From positions 111,421 to 175,420 of the forward strand of contig CALCYQ010000001.1 in the NCBI GenBank assembly GCA_937906385.1: 64,000 nucleotides of DNA, written 5' to 3'. The position numbers and the translations under genes are program-made. Shown one piece after another: positions 26,111 through 34,118 of the stretch (positions are counted from its first letter, which is position 1; every line of letters starts with the position of its first letter). The notes under the pieces are model-generated. The model had not been told where the DNA came from, searched no databases, and saw nothing but the letters and a program-made list of their open reading frames with translations. This DNA is from an uncultured Candidatus Saccharibacteria bacterium. GTDB taxonomy: Bacteria; Patescibacteriota; Saccharimonadia; Saccharimonadales; Saccharimonadaceae.

Positions 26111-27034
26111 ATGAAAATGGTGAGGCAAAGCAAAAAACAAGGTTTTACAGTTATAGAGGTAATGCTCGTGTTGGCTCTTACTGGCTTGCTATTTGTTGGT
26201 TTAGTCGCCGGTTTTAGCGGCAACTTGTCTCGCCAGCGTTATAAAGACGCCACTCAAGATCTTGCTTCCCAGCTTCGCCGCCTCTACTCGCTCGTAGCCG
26301 ACACGCAAGTGCAGACTCGCGCGAATGACTCGGCTTGCTACGGCCTAAAGGACTCTAGCGGTAGTGTAGTAAATGGGCGTATAAATGCAAATCGCGGCCG
26401 CAGTGAATGTGTTGTTTATGGCGTGGCGGCTAGCATCTATAAAGATAGAATTGAAACTACTCAGATCCTAGGAAAAGATATCAAGGCTATCTCTTCGGCG
26501 ATTGATACTACTTCGTTGTCTGATTTAGATCTACTAATTGCCGCCGACGCAAATAATCTAGTCGCTATGAAAGAAAATGGCGTCGGGGCCAATTGTCGCA
26601 TTCAACTTGCGGGTGATATGGAGAACTATACCTTAAAATGGGGTTCGAAACTTAAGAAACCAGGCGTTGCCGAAAAAGAAAAAGACGTTAAGGCGACAAT
26701 TCTAATTTTCCGCTCGCCACGCGATGGTGGCATCCGCACCTATATTTGGGAAAATGTCGTGCATGATGGCGTAGGCAACCCTCTCAGCTACGAGGAATTT
26801 GCAAAGGGCACTTACACTTGTTCGTCCAGCGCTGGCCTACTCAATAGTTATGGCATAAATAGCTATCTCAATAGTTTCGCAGAAAAAGAGCTAAAACTTT
26901 GCATTGAAGCCGGTGACGGCATGGCTTACGGCAATAGCCGTCGCATGGTTCGTATTAAAAAGGGTGGCCATAGCTCGTCGGCCGTCGAATTGGTTAATGC
27001 AGACTCGGATGATCCGGAGGATAGATGCTTATGA
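26111..27034 (+). CDS. Prepilin-like protein (minor pilin/GspH-like)
   Basis: A 307-residue protein with a type III signal: MKMVRQSKKQG followed by FTVIE, so cleavage is expected after G11, with F at +1 and E at +5. The hydrophobic helix spans about residues 12-33. A helix RQRYKDATQDLASQLRRLYSLV, common in GspH/FimT-like minor pilins, follows. The remaining domain is beta-rich with four cysteines (ACYGL, SECVVYG, NCRIQL, TYTCSSS). The size is large for a minor pilin (usual 150-200). The start is placed at ATG 26111 because of the -10 just before it; ATG 26117 is a possible alternative. The end overlaps the next gene by 10 bp. Confidence 0.82.
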   Translation: MKMVRQSKKQGFTVIEVMLVLALTGLLFVGLVAGFSGNLSRQRYKDATQDLASQLRRLYSLVADTQVQTRANDSACYGLKDSSGSVVNGRINANRGRSECVVYGVAASIYKDRIETTQILGKDIKAISSAIDTTSLSDLDLLIAADANNLVAMKENGVGANCRIQLAGDMENYTLKWGSKLKKPGVAEKEKDVKATILIFRSPRDGGIRTYIWENVVHDGVGNPLSYEEFAKGTYTCSSSAGLLNSYGINSYLNSFAEKELKLCIEAGDGMAYGNSRRMVRIKKGGHSSSAVELVNADSDDPEDRCL

Positions 27035-27825
27035 AAAAGATAAAACACGGCGACACGATTATTGAAGTTTGCATTTGTGTATCGATTTTTGCATTAGTCT
27101 GTATCTTTACGGTCGGCCTCATGAACAATGGCTTAAATACCGCTCAGCGCACGCTTGAGGTTACTATGGCGCGTACCGCCATTGACTCTCAGGCTGAATC
27201 TCTGCGCTTTATCCACAACAATTACCTTTCCGAGCGCAACAGTAATAGCACGGCTCAGTTTAAGAAAATCTGGCAACGCATTAAAGATTACTCGCGCGAC
27301 CCGAGCAAAATAAAAACGAGCGAGTATGCCAGTGTTAGGTTTGACGTAAATAGTTATAACAACTGCGACGAGGTATATAGCGATCAGATTTCTTATTTTA
27401 GTGCTTTTGCGGTTAACCCACGCCTAATCTTGCCGGACCTTAACGCTTCCTATCGTGGTATTAGCTATACTGATGTTGGTAAAAACGGCATTATTGACAA
27501 TATGATTATTAGTAACAAATCTGGCGTCGGCACTAACAAATTAAGAGCAGCTAGTCTCTACCCGCGTATAATTTATCAGACTGGTCGAGGATCAGGCGAT
27601 ACGGATGCGGAAAGCTTAAAAGGGGACAGTTCCAACTTATACCAATTTGTGAATGCAGTCGAAGGTGTTTGGGTAATTGCCGTCCACGAGAACGAGGATG
27701 ATTTAAACCGCTCAGAATTCTTCGATTTTTATATTCGCACTTGTTGGATGTCGGTAGGAAATACTACTCCATCTACCATTACGACGATAGTTCGTCTATA
27801 TAATCCGGAGACGATTCAAGAATGA
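27025..27825 (+). CDS. Prepilin-like protein with atypical +1 residue
   Basis: A 266-residue protein with the leader MLMKKIKHG followed by DTIIE. The invariant Gly and the Glu at +5 are present, but +1 is Asp instead of the usual Phe or Met, as in some minor pilins. The hydrophobic helix runs from about residue 11 to 30 and has three cysteines. The rest contains a polar alpha/beta domain with CDEVYS and, near the end, YIRTCW, which may form a disulfide. GGAGG lies 4 nt before ATG 27025; ATG 27031 is equally possible with a 10-nt gap. It overlaps the genes on both sides (10 bp and 4 bp). Confidence 0.78.
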   Translation: MLMKKIKHGDTIIEVCICVSIFALVCIFTVGLMNNGLNTAQRTLEVTMARTAIDSQAESLRFIHNNYLSERNSNSTAQFKKIWQRIKDYSRDPSKIKTSEYASVRFDVNSYNNCDEVYSDQISYFSAFAVNPRLILPDLNASYRGISYTDVGKNGIIDNMIISNKSGVGTNKLRAASLYPRIIYQTGRGSGDTDAESLKGDSSNLYQFVNAVEGVWVIAVHENEDDLNRSEFFDFYIRTCWMSVGNTTPSTITTIVRLYNPETIQE

Positions 27826-28655
27826 AAAATAATATGCACAAAACACATAAAAAAGGCTTTACGATTATTGAGTTCACCTTGGCTATGGCCTTTATCGGCA
27901 TTATTCTAGTTGCCGTTTGTTTGATTACGATTCAGATTACTAACATCTATCAAAAGGGACTTTCGCTTCGCGCTATAAATTCAGTCGGACGCGAAATTAT
28001 GGATGATATGACGAAGACGATTGGCGGCTCGGCTATTGTCCCGAATATTAACCCAGAGCCTGCTTTCAATAATATTACCGATTCGCAGATTAATACTGCG
28101 CGCGCTAAGTATTTTGTCACTAATAATATCAGCTCGACACGTCAGGCTAGTGGCGTCTTTTGCACCGGTAGCTTTGATTATGTCTGGAATACCGCCGATA
28201 CACTTAAAGGCGAGACTGGTGCGACTGCAATTAGGATTACTACAGATGAACGTATCTTTACGCCAAAGCTAGTTCGTATTCCAGATACTACTCGACAATT
28301 TTGTACGGCTGGCATTACTAGCATTAGCGGTGTTAGTGAAAGTAGCCTCGTGGAGCTTATTAATGACGATGAGTCAGATCTCGCGCTGTATGATCTCACA
28401 GTCTATCCGGCTATGCAAAGCTCATCTACGCGACATATTATTTATAGCATTAGTTTCATTATCGCCACGAAGAAGGGTGGTATTAATATCAATTCCAACG
28501 GTGATTTTTGTACCGGCAAGCCGCGTCCTTACAATCCGGAAGCCGTTGGTAACGAATTCAATGATATGGACTTCAACTATTGCGCAGTAAACCGTTTCGA
28601 CTTTGTCGCACGGCAAACTGGTGAATCAAGTGAGGTAAGCGGATATGGTAACTAA
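27822..28655 (+). CDS. Prepilin-like protein (PilW/GspJ-like position)
   Basis: A 277-residue protein with the signal MKNNMHKTHKKG then FTIIE, with cleavage expected after G12 and E at +5. The helix spans about residues 13-36. The next stretch NIYQKGLSLRAINSVGREIMDDMTK resembles the amphipathic segment of PilW/GspJ-like minor pilins. The globular part has four to five cysteines (GVFCTG, RQFCTAG, NGDFCTGK, DFNYCAV). The order GspH-like, GspI-like, GspJ-like, then GspK/PilX-like copies that of minor-pilin initiation complexes. This is my main reason to think the operon builds a type IV pilus tip or pseudopilus. ATGA overlap with the preceding gene. Confidence 0.8.
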   Translation: MKNNMHKTHKKGFTIIEFTLAMAFIGIILVAVCLITIQITNIYQKGLSLRAINSVGREIMDDMTKTIGGSAIVPNINPEPAFNNITDSQINTARAKYFVTNNISSTRQASGVFCTGSFDYVWNTADTLKGETGATAIRITTDERIFTPKLVRIPDTTRQFCTAGITSISGVSESSLVELINDDESDLALYDLTVYPAMQSSSTRHIIYSISFIIATKKGGININSNGDFCTGKPRPYNPEAVGNEFNDMDFNYCAVNRFDFVARQTGESSEVSGYGN

Positions 28656-28665
28656 AGGGAGGAAT

Positions 28666-30057
28666 ATGAAAACCCAAACAAAAGACAGGGAAGGTGCTGC
28701 AGCAATTTATATCGTCATCTTCACTACGATGCTGTTTAGCATCATCGCATTAAGCTTCGTGCGTATTATGGTCTCCGAAGCGAACCAAACTGTAAACTAT
28801 AGCCTTTCTCAGTCGGCTTATAACTCCGCTCAGGCTGGTATCGAAGATGCAAAAATCGCATTGCTCAAATATCAGAACTGCGTCAGTACTGGCGACGCCA
28901 TTAATAAGACGGAATGTGAAAACATTCGAAAATACATGACCGCCGGCGCCTCTGATACGGCGAATAATGATTGCGATGCTGTCGCGAAGGCTCTTGGTCG
29001 CGCAACTAGCGGCGAGACGATGATTTCCTCCACTACGTCTCATAACAGCCAAGTTGACGCCGCCAGCAAGGCTATCGATCAAGCCTACACTTGTGTGATG
29101 GTTCAAGTTGACACTGACGACTATATCTCCAAACTCAACAGCAATAGCTATTCCAAATTCGTTCCTCTCCGCGCGGAAGATATTACTAAACTCGACAAAA
29201 TCAAGATTCTTTGGTTTAGCCAAGACGATGCGCGTAAAATTTCCGACGGTGCTGGCTTTTCGGCCTATACCAGCAGAAGCACCACCGCTAGTAAGACAAC
29301 TCGCGTTACGTCCGGCTTCGACACGTATTCTTATGGTACATTTTCTGGCACGAAACAATCCGCTCCGCCAGTTCTTCGTGTTGACTTAATTCAAACCGCA
29401 AAAAACTTCGGCATTAGCGAATTCTACACAGCAATGAGCGGTACTAGGACTAATCGTGGTACGCTAACGCTCCGCCCGTCCTCCAATTCTGGCGCCATTA
29501 ATGATATCGGAAGTAGTGACACGGTCGGTTTTGCTGCTTCGGCTATGAAGGGCTACAACGTCCCGATGGATATCAAATGTAACGATCCTACCGGTACTTT
29601 CACTGCTAATGGTTATGCTTGTGCTACGACCATTAAGATCCCGGCACCAAACAATACTTACTCGAACACCCGTAGCGAAGGTAACACGCTTTTGCGCATA
29701 ACTTTGCCATACGGTGGCCCAGAAACTACCTTCCAAGTTGTCATGTATGACGCAAGCGGCAATATTATTCAATTCTCCGGCGTTCAGTCGATTGTTGATT
29801 CCACCGGTCGTGCGAATGACCTCTTCCGCCGCGTCGAGGCTCGCCTTGAGATGATTGATACCTACTTCCCGATGCCAGACGCTGCCCTTACGCTTTCTGG
29901 CGACGGCGACACCGTGAAAAAGAACTTCTACGTCACGAAAGATTGTTTCTCGCAGACTGTCGAATCGTATGACCCATCTACGAATACATTTGTTATTAAA
30001 CGCAAAACAGCTTCTGGTACAGACGATACGAAGTGCTACAACTATCACGAACTATAA
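28666..30057 (+). CDS. PilX/GspK-like membrane-anchored pilus protein
   Basis: A 463-residue protein without a prepilin Gly-Phe site. It begins MKTQTKDREGAAAIYIVIF and has a membrane helix at about residues 10-35. The segment after it (VSEANQTVNYSLSQSAYNSAQAGIEDAK) closely fits the A-x-x-A-AGIE pattern of PilX N-terminal regions. The remaining outer domain has cysteines in pairs and Ser/Thr-rich loops. I start at ATG 28666 because GGGAGGAAT lies directly upstream; ATG 28645 is inside the previous gene without a ribosome site. As the last gene before the terminator it closes the operon. In known systems PilX-type proteins cap the minor-pilin complex. Confidence 0.78.
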   Translation: MKTQTKDREGAAAIYIVIFTTMLFSIIALSFVRIMVSEANQTVNYSLSQSAYNSAQAGIEDAKIALLKYQNCVSTGDAINKTECENIRKYMTAGASDTANNDCDAVAKALGRATSGETMISSTTSHNSQVDAASKAIDQAYTCVMVQVDTDDYISKLNSNSYSKFVPLRAEDITKLDKIKILWFSQDDARKISDGAGFSAYTSRSTTASKTTRVTSGFDTYSYGTFSGTKQSAPPVLRVDLIQTAKNFGISEFYTAMSGTRTNRGTLTLRPSSNSGAINDIGSSDTVGFAASAMKGYNVPMDIKCNDPTGTFTANGYACATTIKIPAPNNTYSNTRSEGNTLLRITLPYGGPETTFQVVMYDASGNIIQFSGVQSIVDSTGRANDLFRRVEARLEMIDTYFPMPDAALTLSGDGDTVKKNFYVTKDCFSQTVESYDPSTNTFVIKRKTASGTDDTKCYNYHEL

Positions 30058-30065
30058 GTTAAATT

Positions 30066-30089
30066 CCAGCCCTTCGGGGCTGGTTTTTT
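30066..30089 (+). terminator. Terminator of pilus-like operon
   Basis: CCAGCCC/GGGCTGG with a TTCG loop is followed by six T, 9 nt after the PilX-like stop. Confidence 0.92.
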
Positions 30090-30123
30090 GTGCAAGAAAA
30101 AACGGCCACTCGGTCGTCATATA

Positions 30124-30210
30124 TGGTGCCCGCGACTGGAGTTGAACCAGCACGCCCGTGAAGGCACTAGCACCTGAAGCTAGCGCGTCTGCCAATTCCG
30201 CCACGCGGGC
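30124..30210 (-). tRNA. tRNA-Leu (CAG)
   Basis: An 87-nt class II tRNA with encoded CCA. The acceptor is GCCCGCG/CGCGGGC, the anticodon loop is CTTCAGG (CAG), the variable arm is long and the T-loop is TTCAACT. Confidence 0.95.
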
Positions 30211-30235
30211 ATGCCATTATTCTAGCATAAAATGA

Positions 30236-30241
30236 TACAAT
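30236..30241 (+). promoter_or_regulatory. -10 element, leaderless start of rnhA
   Basis: TGA TACAAT ends 6 nt before ATG 30248. Confidence 0.55.
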
Positions 30242-30247
30242 AGGGGT

Positions 30248-30676
30248 ATGTCGTATTACTTTACCGATGGTAGCGCAAGTCCAAATCCTGGCCCGGGTGG
30301 CTATGCCGTGATTCTCGATGGCGCTCCAGTTGCTTTAGGGCGGGAAAAAGATTCCACTAATATTCGTATGGAGGCGCAAGCTTTAATCGCGGCTTATAAA
30401 CTCGCTCAGCCTGGCGACACTATCTATACTGACAGCGAATTTTGGGTGAATGTCGCCACGAGATGGGCTGCTGGCTGGCAGAGAAATGGCTGGAAGAAGA
30501 AAACTGGCGCAATTAAGAATCTTGAACTAGTTCAAGAATTATATGAATTATATTGCGCGCACCCAGACATAAAACTCGAATGGACGCGTGGCCATGTTGG
30601 TACGGATGGCAATGAAGCGGCGGACGAATGGGCAAATAAGGCCCGTGAAGGCGCTACGCTAGAAGGAGGAGCATGA
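30248..30676 (+). CDS. rnhA: Ribonuclease HI
   Basis: A 142-residue RNase H that removes RNA from RNA-DNA hybrids. The four metal-binding acidic residues are all visible: D7 (FTDGSASPNPG), E42 (NIRMEAQAL), D62 (IYTDSEF) and D126 (GNEAADEWA), with the catalytic-loop His in RGHVGTDGNE. It also has the basic substrate-handle region WQRNGWKKKTG (about 77-87). The length is a little below E. coli RnhA (155). The stop TGA overlaps the next ATG by four bases, so it is coupled to the CYTH-like gene. Confidence 0.96.
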   Translation: MSYYFTDGSASPNPGPGGYAVILDGAPVALGREKDSTNIRMEAQALIAAYKLAQPGDTIYTDSEFWVNVATRWAAGWQRNGWKKKTGAIKNLELVQELYELYCAHPDIKLEWTRGHVGTDGNEAADEWANKAREGATLEGGA

Positions 30677-31242
30677 AAAAATCCATCGTTAAAATGAAAT
30701 TAAATAGTCGCGTAGATTTCGTCGATACGCTAGCAGAAATCGATTTTAAGTTTAGCGAGCCATACTGGCAACACGATCGTATTTTTGTGCCACGTGGTTT
30801 TAACCGCGAGAAATCTCAGCCACGCCTCTCGCTTCGCACTATTGTGAAAGACCCAAATAAAGATGCTATTTATGCACTCGTTTTGCGCCGCCACTTCGAG
30901 GACAAGAAGTTCGATGTCGTCAATTCGATTGTCGTTAAAGATTACACCGAAGCCGCGCATATCGTCTACCAGCTCGGCTACGAGCTTAAATACGAGGTTG
31001 CTCGCAAACGTGAAGAGTTAAGCATGGGCGACACTATTAAGATTTACATCGACAAAATCGACAATCTGCCAGGCTATTATGCCAAAATCGAATCCGACTT
31101 AAGCGATAACGATGATACCCTTGAAGCTTACAATGATTTACTTGAAACCTTCAAGGTCCTAAATGTCAAAAATACCAAGCCGGTCGACCGCACCTATGGC
31201 GAGCTGTTAGATTCTTCACTCCACGACACTGTTGCTGGATAA
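30673..31242 (+). CDS. CYTH-like (triphosphate tunnel) protein
   Basis: A 189-residue protein that looks like the class IV adenylate-cyclase/CYTH fold. The N-terminal strand uses FKFSEPYWQHDRIFVP, followed by the charged strand RLSLRTIVKD and LVLRRHFED. Later comes the family-like AAHIVYQLGYELKYEVARKREELSMGD and the strand GYYAKIESDL, in the order seen in CyaB/thiamine-triphosphatase relatives. The classical N-terminal ExExK motif is weak (VKMKL here), so enzyme activity is uncertain. The start ATG overlaps the rnhA stop, with AGGAGGAGC before it. Possible substrates are inorganic or nucleoside triphosphates. Confidence 0.65.
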   Translation: MKKSIVKMKLNSRVDFVDTLAEIDFKFSEPYWQHDRIFVPRGFNREKSQPRLSLRTIVKDPNKDAIYALVLRRHFEDKKFDVVNSIVVKDYTEAAHIVYQLGYELKYEVARKREELSMGDTIKIYIDKIDNLPGYYAKIESDLSDNDDTLEAYNDLLETFKVLNVKNTKPVDRTYGELLDSSLHDTVAG

Positions 31243-31243
31243 C

Positions 31244-31272
31244 AAAAATCCCACCAGTTAGGTGGGATTTTT
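31244..31272. terminator. Bidirectional terminator
   Basis: AAAAATCCCACC/GGTGGGATTTTT with an AGTTA loop lies between the CYTH-like gene and convergent rpsT. Confidence 0.9.
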
Positions 31273-31285
31273 AAAAGCTAGATTT

Positions 31286-31687
31286 TTATTTCTCAGCGGC
31301 CTTTTTGGTAGTAGTTTTCTTTGCGGCTGGCTTCTTTGCGGCGGTTTTAGTTGTAGTCTTTTTGGCCGGAGCTTTCTTTTCGGCAGCCGGCTTCGCAACC
31401 TTAGCGGCAGCCTTTGGCGTGGCTTTCTTCGTGGCGGCCATCTTGACGTTGTTTGCTTTTGCAAAAGCTACAAGTTTAGCTTTGCGGCGGCTTGCGGTAT
31501 TCTTCTTCATTAAGCCTTTTTTAACGGCCTTGTCGTATTCAGATTGAACAGTAGCCATTTTTTCGGCAGTTGGGTTAGCGCGGAAATCTTTCAAAGCACC
31601 ACGAATAACCTTTTTGATCGCTTGATTGTTGCTGCGACGTTTTTCTGCTTGGCGCGCAGCCTTCTTTGCGGATTTAATAATCGGCAT
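31286..31687 (-). CDS. rpsT: 30S ribosomal protein S20 with lysine/alanine-rich tail
   Basis: A 133-residue protein. Residues 1-84 are a normal S20: MPIIKSAKKAARQAEKRR start, helical SNNQAIKKVIRGALKDF, and the end motif IKKNTASRRKAKL-like (here MKKNTASRRKAKLV). Residues 85-133 are an extra tail of Lys, Ala, Pro and Thr repeats (AKPAAEKKAPAKK, TKTAAKKPAAKK) resembling the C-terminus of histone H1. S20 usually ends near residue 85-90. The tail may add RNA or DNA binding. The gene is monocistronic with its own terminator. Confidence 0.92.
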   Translation of the reverse strand: MPIIKSAKKAARQAEKRRSNNQAIKKVIRGALKDFRANPTAEKMATVQSEYDKAVKKGLMKKNTASRRKAKLVAFAKANNVKMAATKKATPKAAAKVAKPAAEKKAPAKKTTTKTAAKKPAAKKTTTKKAAEK

Positions 31688-31775
31688 TTAAATACTTTTC
31701 CTTAAATTATATTTTCAATTGAGTCATATTATATTCTAAAATTGGCTAAAAGTAAAGAGTAGAGATGAAAAGGGC

Positions 31776-31804
31776 TTGCATTTTAAAAAAGATTATGCTA
31801 AAGT
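31776..31804 (+). promoter_or_regulatory. Promoter of DHH-like protein gene
   Basis: TTGCAT, about 17 nt, then TAAAGT lies upstream of a leader of about 45 nt before ATG 31848. This is one of the few plus-strand genes with a visible -35 element. Confidence 0.45.
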
Positions 31805-31847
31805 GAATTCATAAATAGGTCAAAAATAAACAGAAAACATAAAAAAT

Positions 31848-34085
31848 ATGGCAGATAAGAAAGCCGCTTCACAGGCCGCCGCAGTTCCAGCACCGGCACC
31901 TGCGCCGGTTAAAACTAGCGTAATTGATCAAGTCGCCGAAAAGATTCGCACGAGCGACAACGTTTTGGTTGCGCTCTCTAAAGATCCTTCCGTCGATGAG
32001 CTTTCGGCTGCCCTTGGTTTGACTTTTATTCTCGATAAGATGGGCAAGCATGCCACTGCTATTTTCTCTGGCGCTGTGCCAAATGCCATCGAATTCCTCG
32101 AGCCAGAAAAGACCTTTGAAGTTAATACAAATAGCCTTCAAGATTTCATTATCGCCCTCGATAAAGAGAAGGCCGACCACCTCCGTTACAAGATTGAGGG
32201 CGACTTCGTTAAAGTTTTCATTACACCTTATCGCACTACTATTGAAGAAAGCGACCTTGAGTTTAGCCATGGCGACTTCAACGTCGATTTGATCATCTCT
32301 CTCAACGTCCAAAGCGCCGACGAACTCGATGGTGCTTTGAGCGAATATGGTCGAATTAAGCATGACGCAAGCTCAATCAACATTTCTGCACATGAGCCAG
32401 GGAAGTTTGGCGACATTGAATGGGGTAATCCAAAAGCCTCTTCTGTCTCGGAAATGATTGCCTTACTTACGGATCGCTTCGATAATACCGAAGAAAATAT
32501 TGTCGACAAGACCGTTGCTACCGCTTTAATGGCCGGCATCGTCGCCGCAACGAATCGCTTCTCAAACGAGCGTACCTCTGCTAACACGATGAGCGTCGCT
32601 AGCATGCTAATGACGGCGGGCGCCGATCAACAGCTGATTTCCTCAAGTATCCCAGTAGATGTTATTGGTGGTCCAACTACGGACGTATCTGGCGAAGTCG
32701 AGATAGAGACCCCGGCACCAAAGGATACTCCAGCTCCAGCGGAAAAGCCAGTCGAACCGGCTCCAGCGTCAGAACCAGCTCCAGCTCCAGCTCCAGAGTC
32801 AGAACCTGAAACCGAACAAATGTCCGGTGAAGTAGACATGGACGCCCTTGAAGCCGAATCCGCCCCTGCTGAATCGACCCCAACGTCAGAACCAGCTCCA
32901 GCTCCAGCCCCGACCCCAGCGCCCGAACCAATCCCAGCTCCAGCTCCAGCCCCGACCCCAGCACCAGTAAACGATGAATCTTCAATCGATTTACGTCACG
33001 GCGCAATAGATTTCGACCCAGACGAGGAAGAAAAAGTCCAAGCCGCCGCGGACCCAGCCGCATCGGTTGTAGTCGCCCCAGACGTCTCGCCGGAAGATCA
33101 AAAGCCTGAACGCGAAGGTCCAGTCGTCCCAGGTGCCGCTATGGATGCTGTCGAAGAGCCAGAAAATGAAGCTGAAGACGCCATCGATATTGCACTTCAA
33201 CGTGCCGCCGCTGCAGCCGCCGCTCAACAGGCCGGCAATGGCGCGGCTCAAAATGATGTTCAAGCCGAGCTCGAGCGTATCGTAAATGGCGAAAATAATC
33301 CTAGCACGGTTGCCACTAATCAGGTCATGGAAGAGCTACGCCAAGCGTCCGAAGCTCCAGCGCCAGCTTCTTCTGTTAGCGGATTAAAGAATATTCAGCC
33401 AATTGGCGATGGCATCCATGCGCCAACTCCGCCACATGATTATGCCGCGATGATGTCCGCTGAGCTTGCCGCCGCAAACGCTCCGACCACCCAAGCGCCA
33501 CAGATGCAACAAGTTCCGCAAATGCCACAAATGCAACAGATGCCACAGATGCAACAAGTCCCGCAAATGCCGCAAATGCAACAGATGCCACAGATGCAAC
33601 AAGTTCCGCAAATGCCACAGATGCCACAAGCGCCTGCCGCCGCCCAAGCTCCACAAATAGCCCAAGCGCCAGTGATGCAAGCTCCAGCGATGCCGATGCC
33701 AGAAGCTAATGCTGAATATGTTGCGCCATTGCCGATGCCAGACGCCAGTTCGATTTTACCGCCACCACCAGCACCGTTTGATCCGGCAAATGCGCCAGCT
33801 AGCGTAGCGGCCGCTCCGGCCGAGGCGCCTACCGCGCAGGCTTTCGCTGAGCAAATTCAAGCCGCTAATCCAGTAATGGCACCGCAAGCTCCACAAATGG
33901 CCCAAGCGCCAGCGATGCAAGCTCCAGCCATGCCAGCTCCAGTTGCTCAACCAATGACTCAAGCACCAGCTGCGCCACTCATGTCTGAGCCAGCCCCAGT
34001 TGGCTCCGGCTATATGCAGAATCCTGTCATGCAAGACCAAGTCTATCCGGACGATCCGTCCGCCTTCCAAATTCCTGGAATGTAG
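31848..34085 (+). CDS. Degenerate DHH-phosphoesterase-like protein with long Pro/Ala/Gln tail
   Basis: A 745-residue protein. Residues 20-275 follow the DHH/DHHA1 (NrnA-like) layout: VLVALSKDPSVDELSAALGL, a region where DHH proteins have D-H-H but this one has NISAHEPGKFGDIEW, then PKASSVSEMIALL and TALMAGIVAATNRFSN. The usual metal ligands are missing: ordinary HxxxDxD is KDPSVDE, DHH is SAH, and the TD in the last motif is AA. It is therefore probably not a nuclease. Residues 275-745 are low complexity, with PAPAPAP runs, an acidic middle, and a 15-residue repeat of the form MQQVPQMPQMQQMPQ (33499-33630). No signal peptide or membrane segment is seen. A scaffold or binding role is possible. 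Confidence 0.7.
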   Translation: MADKKAASQAAAVPAPAPAPVKTSVIDQVAEKIRTSDNVLVALSKDPSVDELSAALGLTFILDKMGKHATAIFSGAVPNAIEFLEPEKTFEVNTNSLQDFIIALDKEKADHLRYKIEGDFVKVFITPYRTTIEESDLEFSHGDFNVDLIISLNVQSADELDGALSEYGRIKHDASSINISAHEPGKFGDIEWGNPKASSVSEMIALLTDRFDNTEENIVDKTVATALMAGIVAATNRFSNERTSANTMSVASMLMTAGADQQLISSSIPVDVIGGPTTDVSGEVEIETPAPKDTPAPAEKPVEPAPASEPAPAPAPESEPETEQMSGEVDMDALEAESAPAESTPTSEPAPAPAPTPAPEPIPAPAPAPTPAPVNDESSIDLRHGAIDFDPDEEEKVQAAADPAASVVVAPDVSPEDQKPEREGPVVPGAAMDAVEEPENEAEDAIDIALQRAAAAAAAQQAGNGAAQNDVQAELERIVNGENNPSTVATNQVMEELRQASEAPAPASSVSGLKNIQPIGDGIHAPTPPHDYAAMMSAELAAANAPTTQAPQMQQVPQMPQMQQMPQMQQVPQMPQMQQMPQMQQVPQMPQMPQAPAAAQAPQIAQAPVMQAPAMPMPEANAEYVAPLPMPDASSILPPPPAPFDPANAPASVAAAPAEAPTAQAFAEQIQAANPVMAPQAPQMAQAPAMQAPAMPAPVAQPMTQAPAAPLMSEPAPVGSGYMQNPVMQDQVYPDDPSAFQIPGM
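33499..33630 (+). repeat. In-frame 45-bp tandem repeat (MQQ/PQM)
   Basis: About three copies of a 45-bp unit encode alternating PQM and QQ/QV triplets within the tail of the DHH-like protein. The number of copies is likely to vary between strains. Confidence 0.85.
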
Positions 34086-34106
34086 TCTCTTAGATTCGCA
34101 TTGATG

Positions 34107-34112
34107 TAAAAT
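34107..34112 (+). promoter_or_regulatory. -10 element, leaderless start of dacA-like gene
   Basis: TAAAAT ends 6 nt before ATG 34119. Confidence 0.55.
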
Positions 34113-34118
34113 TAGAAT

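Noticed and set aside
33499..33630. CRISPR-like repeat array
   Set aside because: The 45-bp units are contiguous, without spacers, and lie in frame inside a protein gene.
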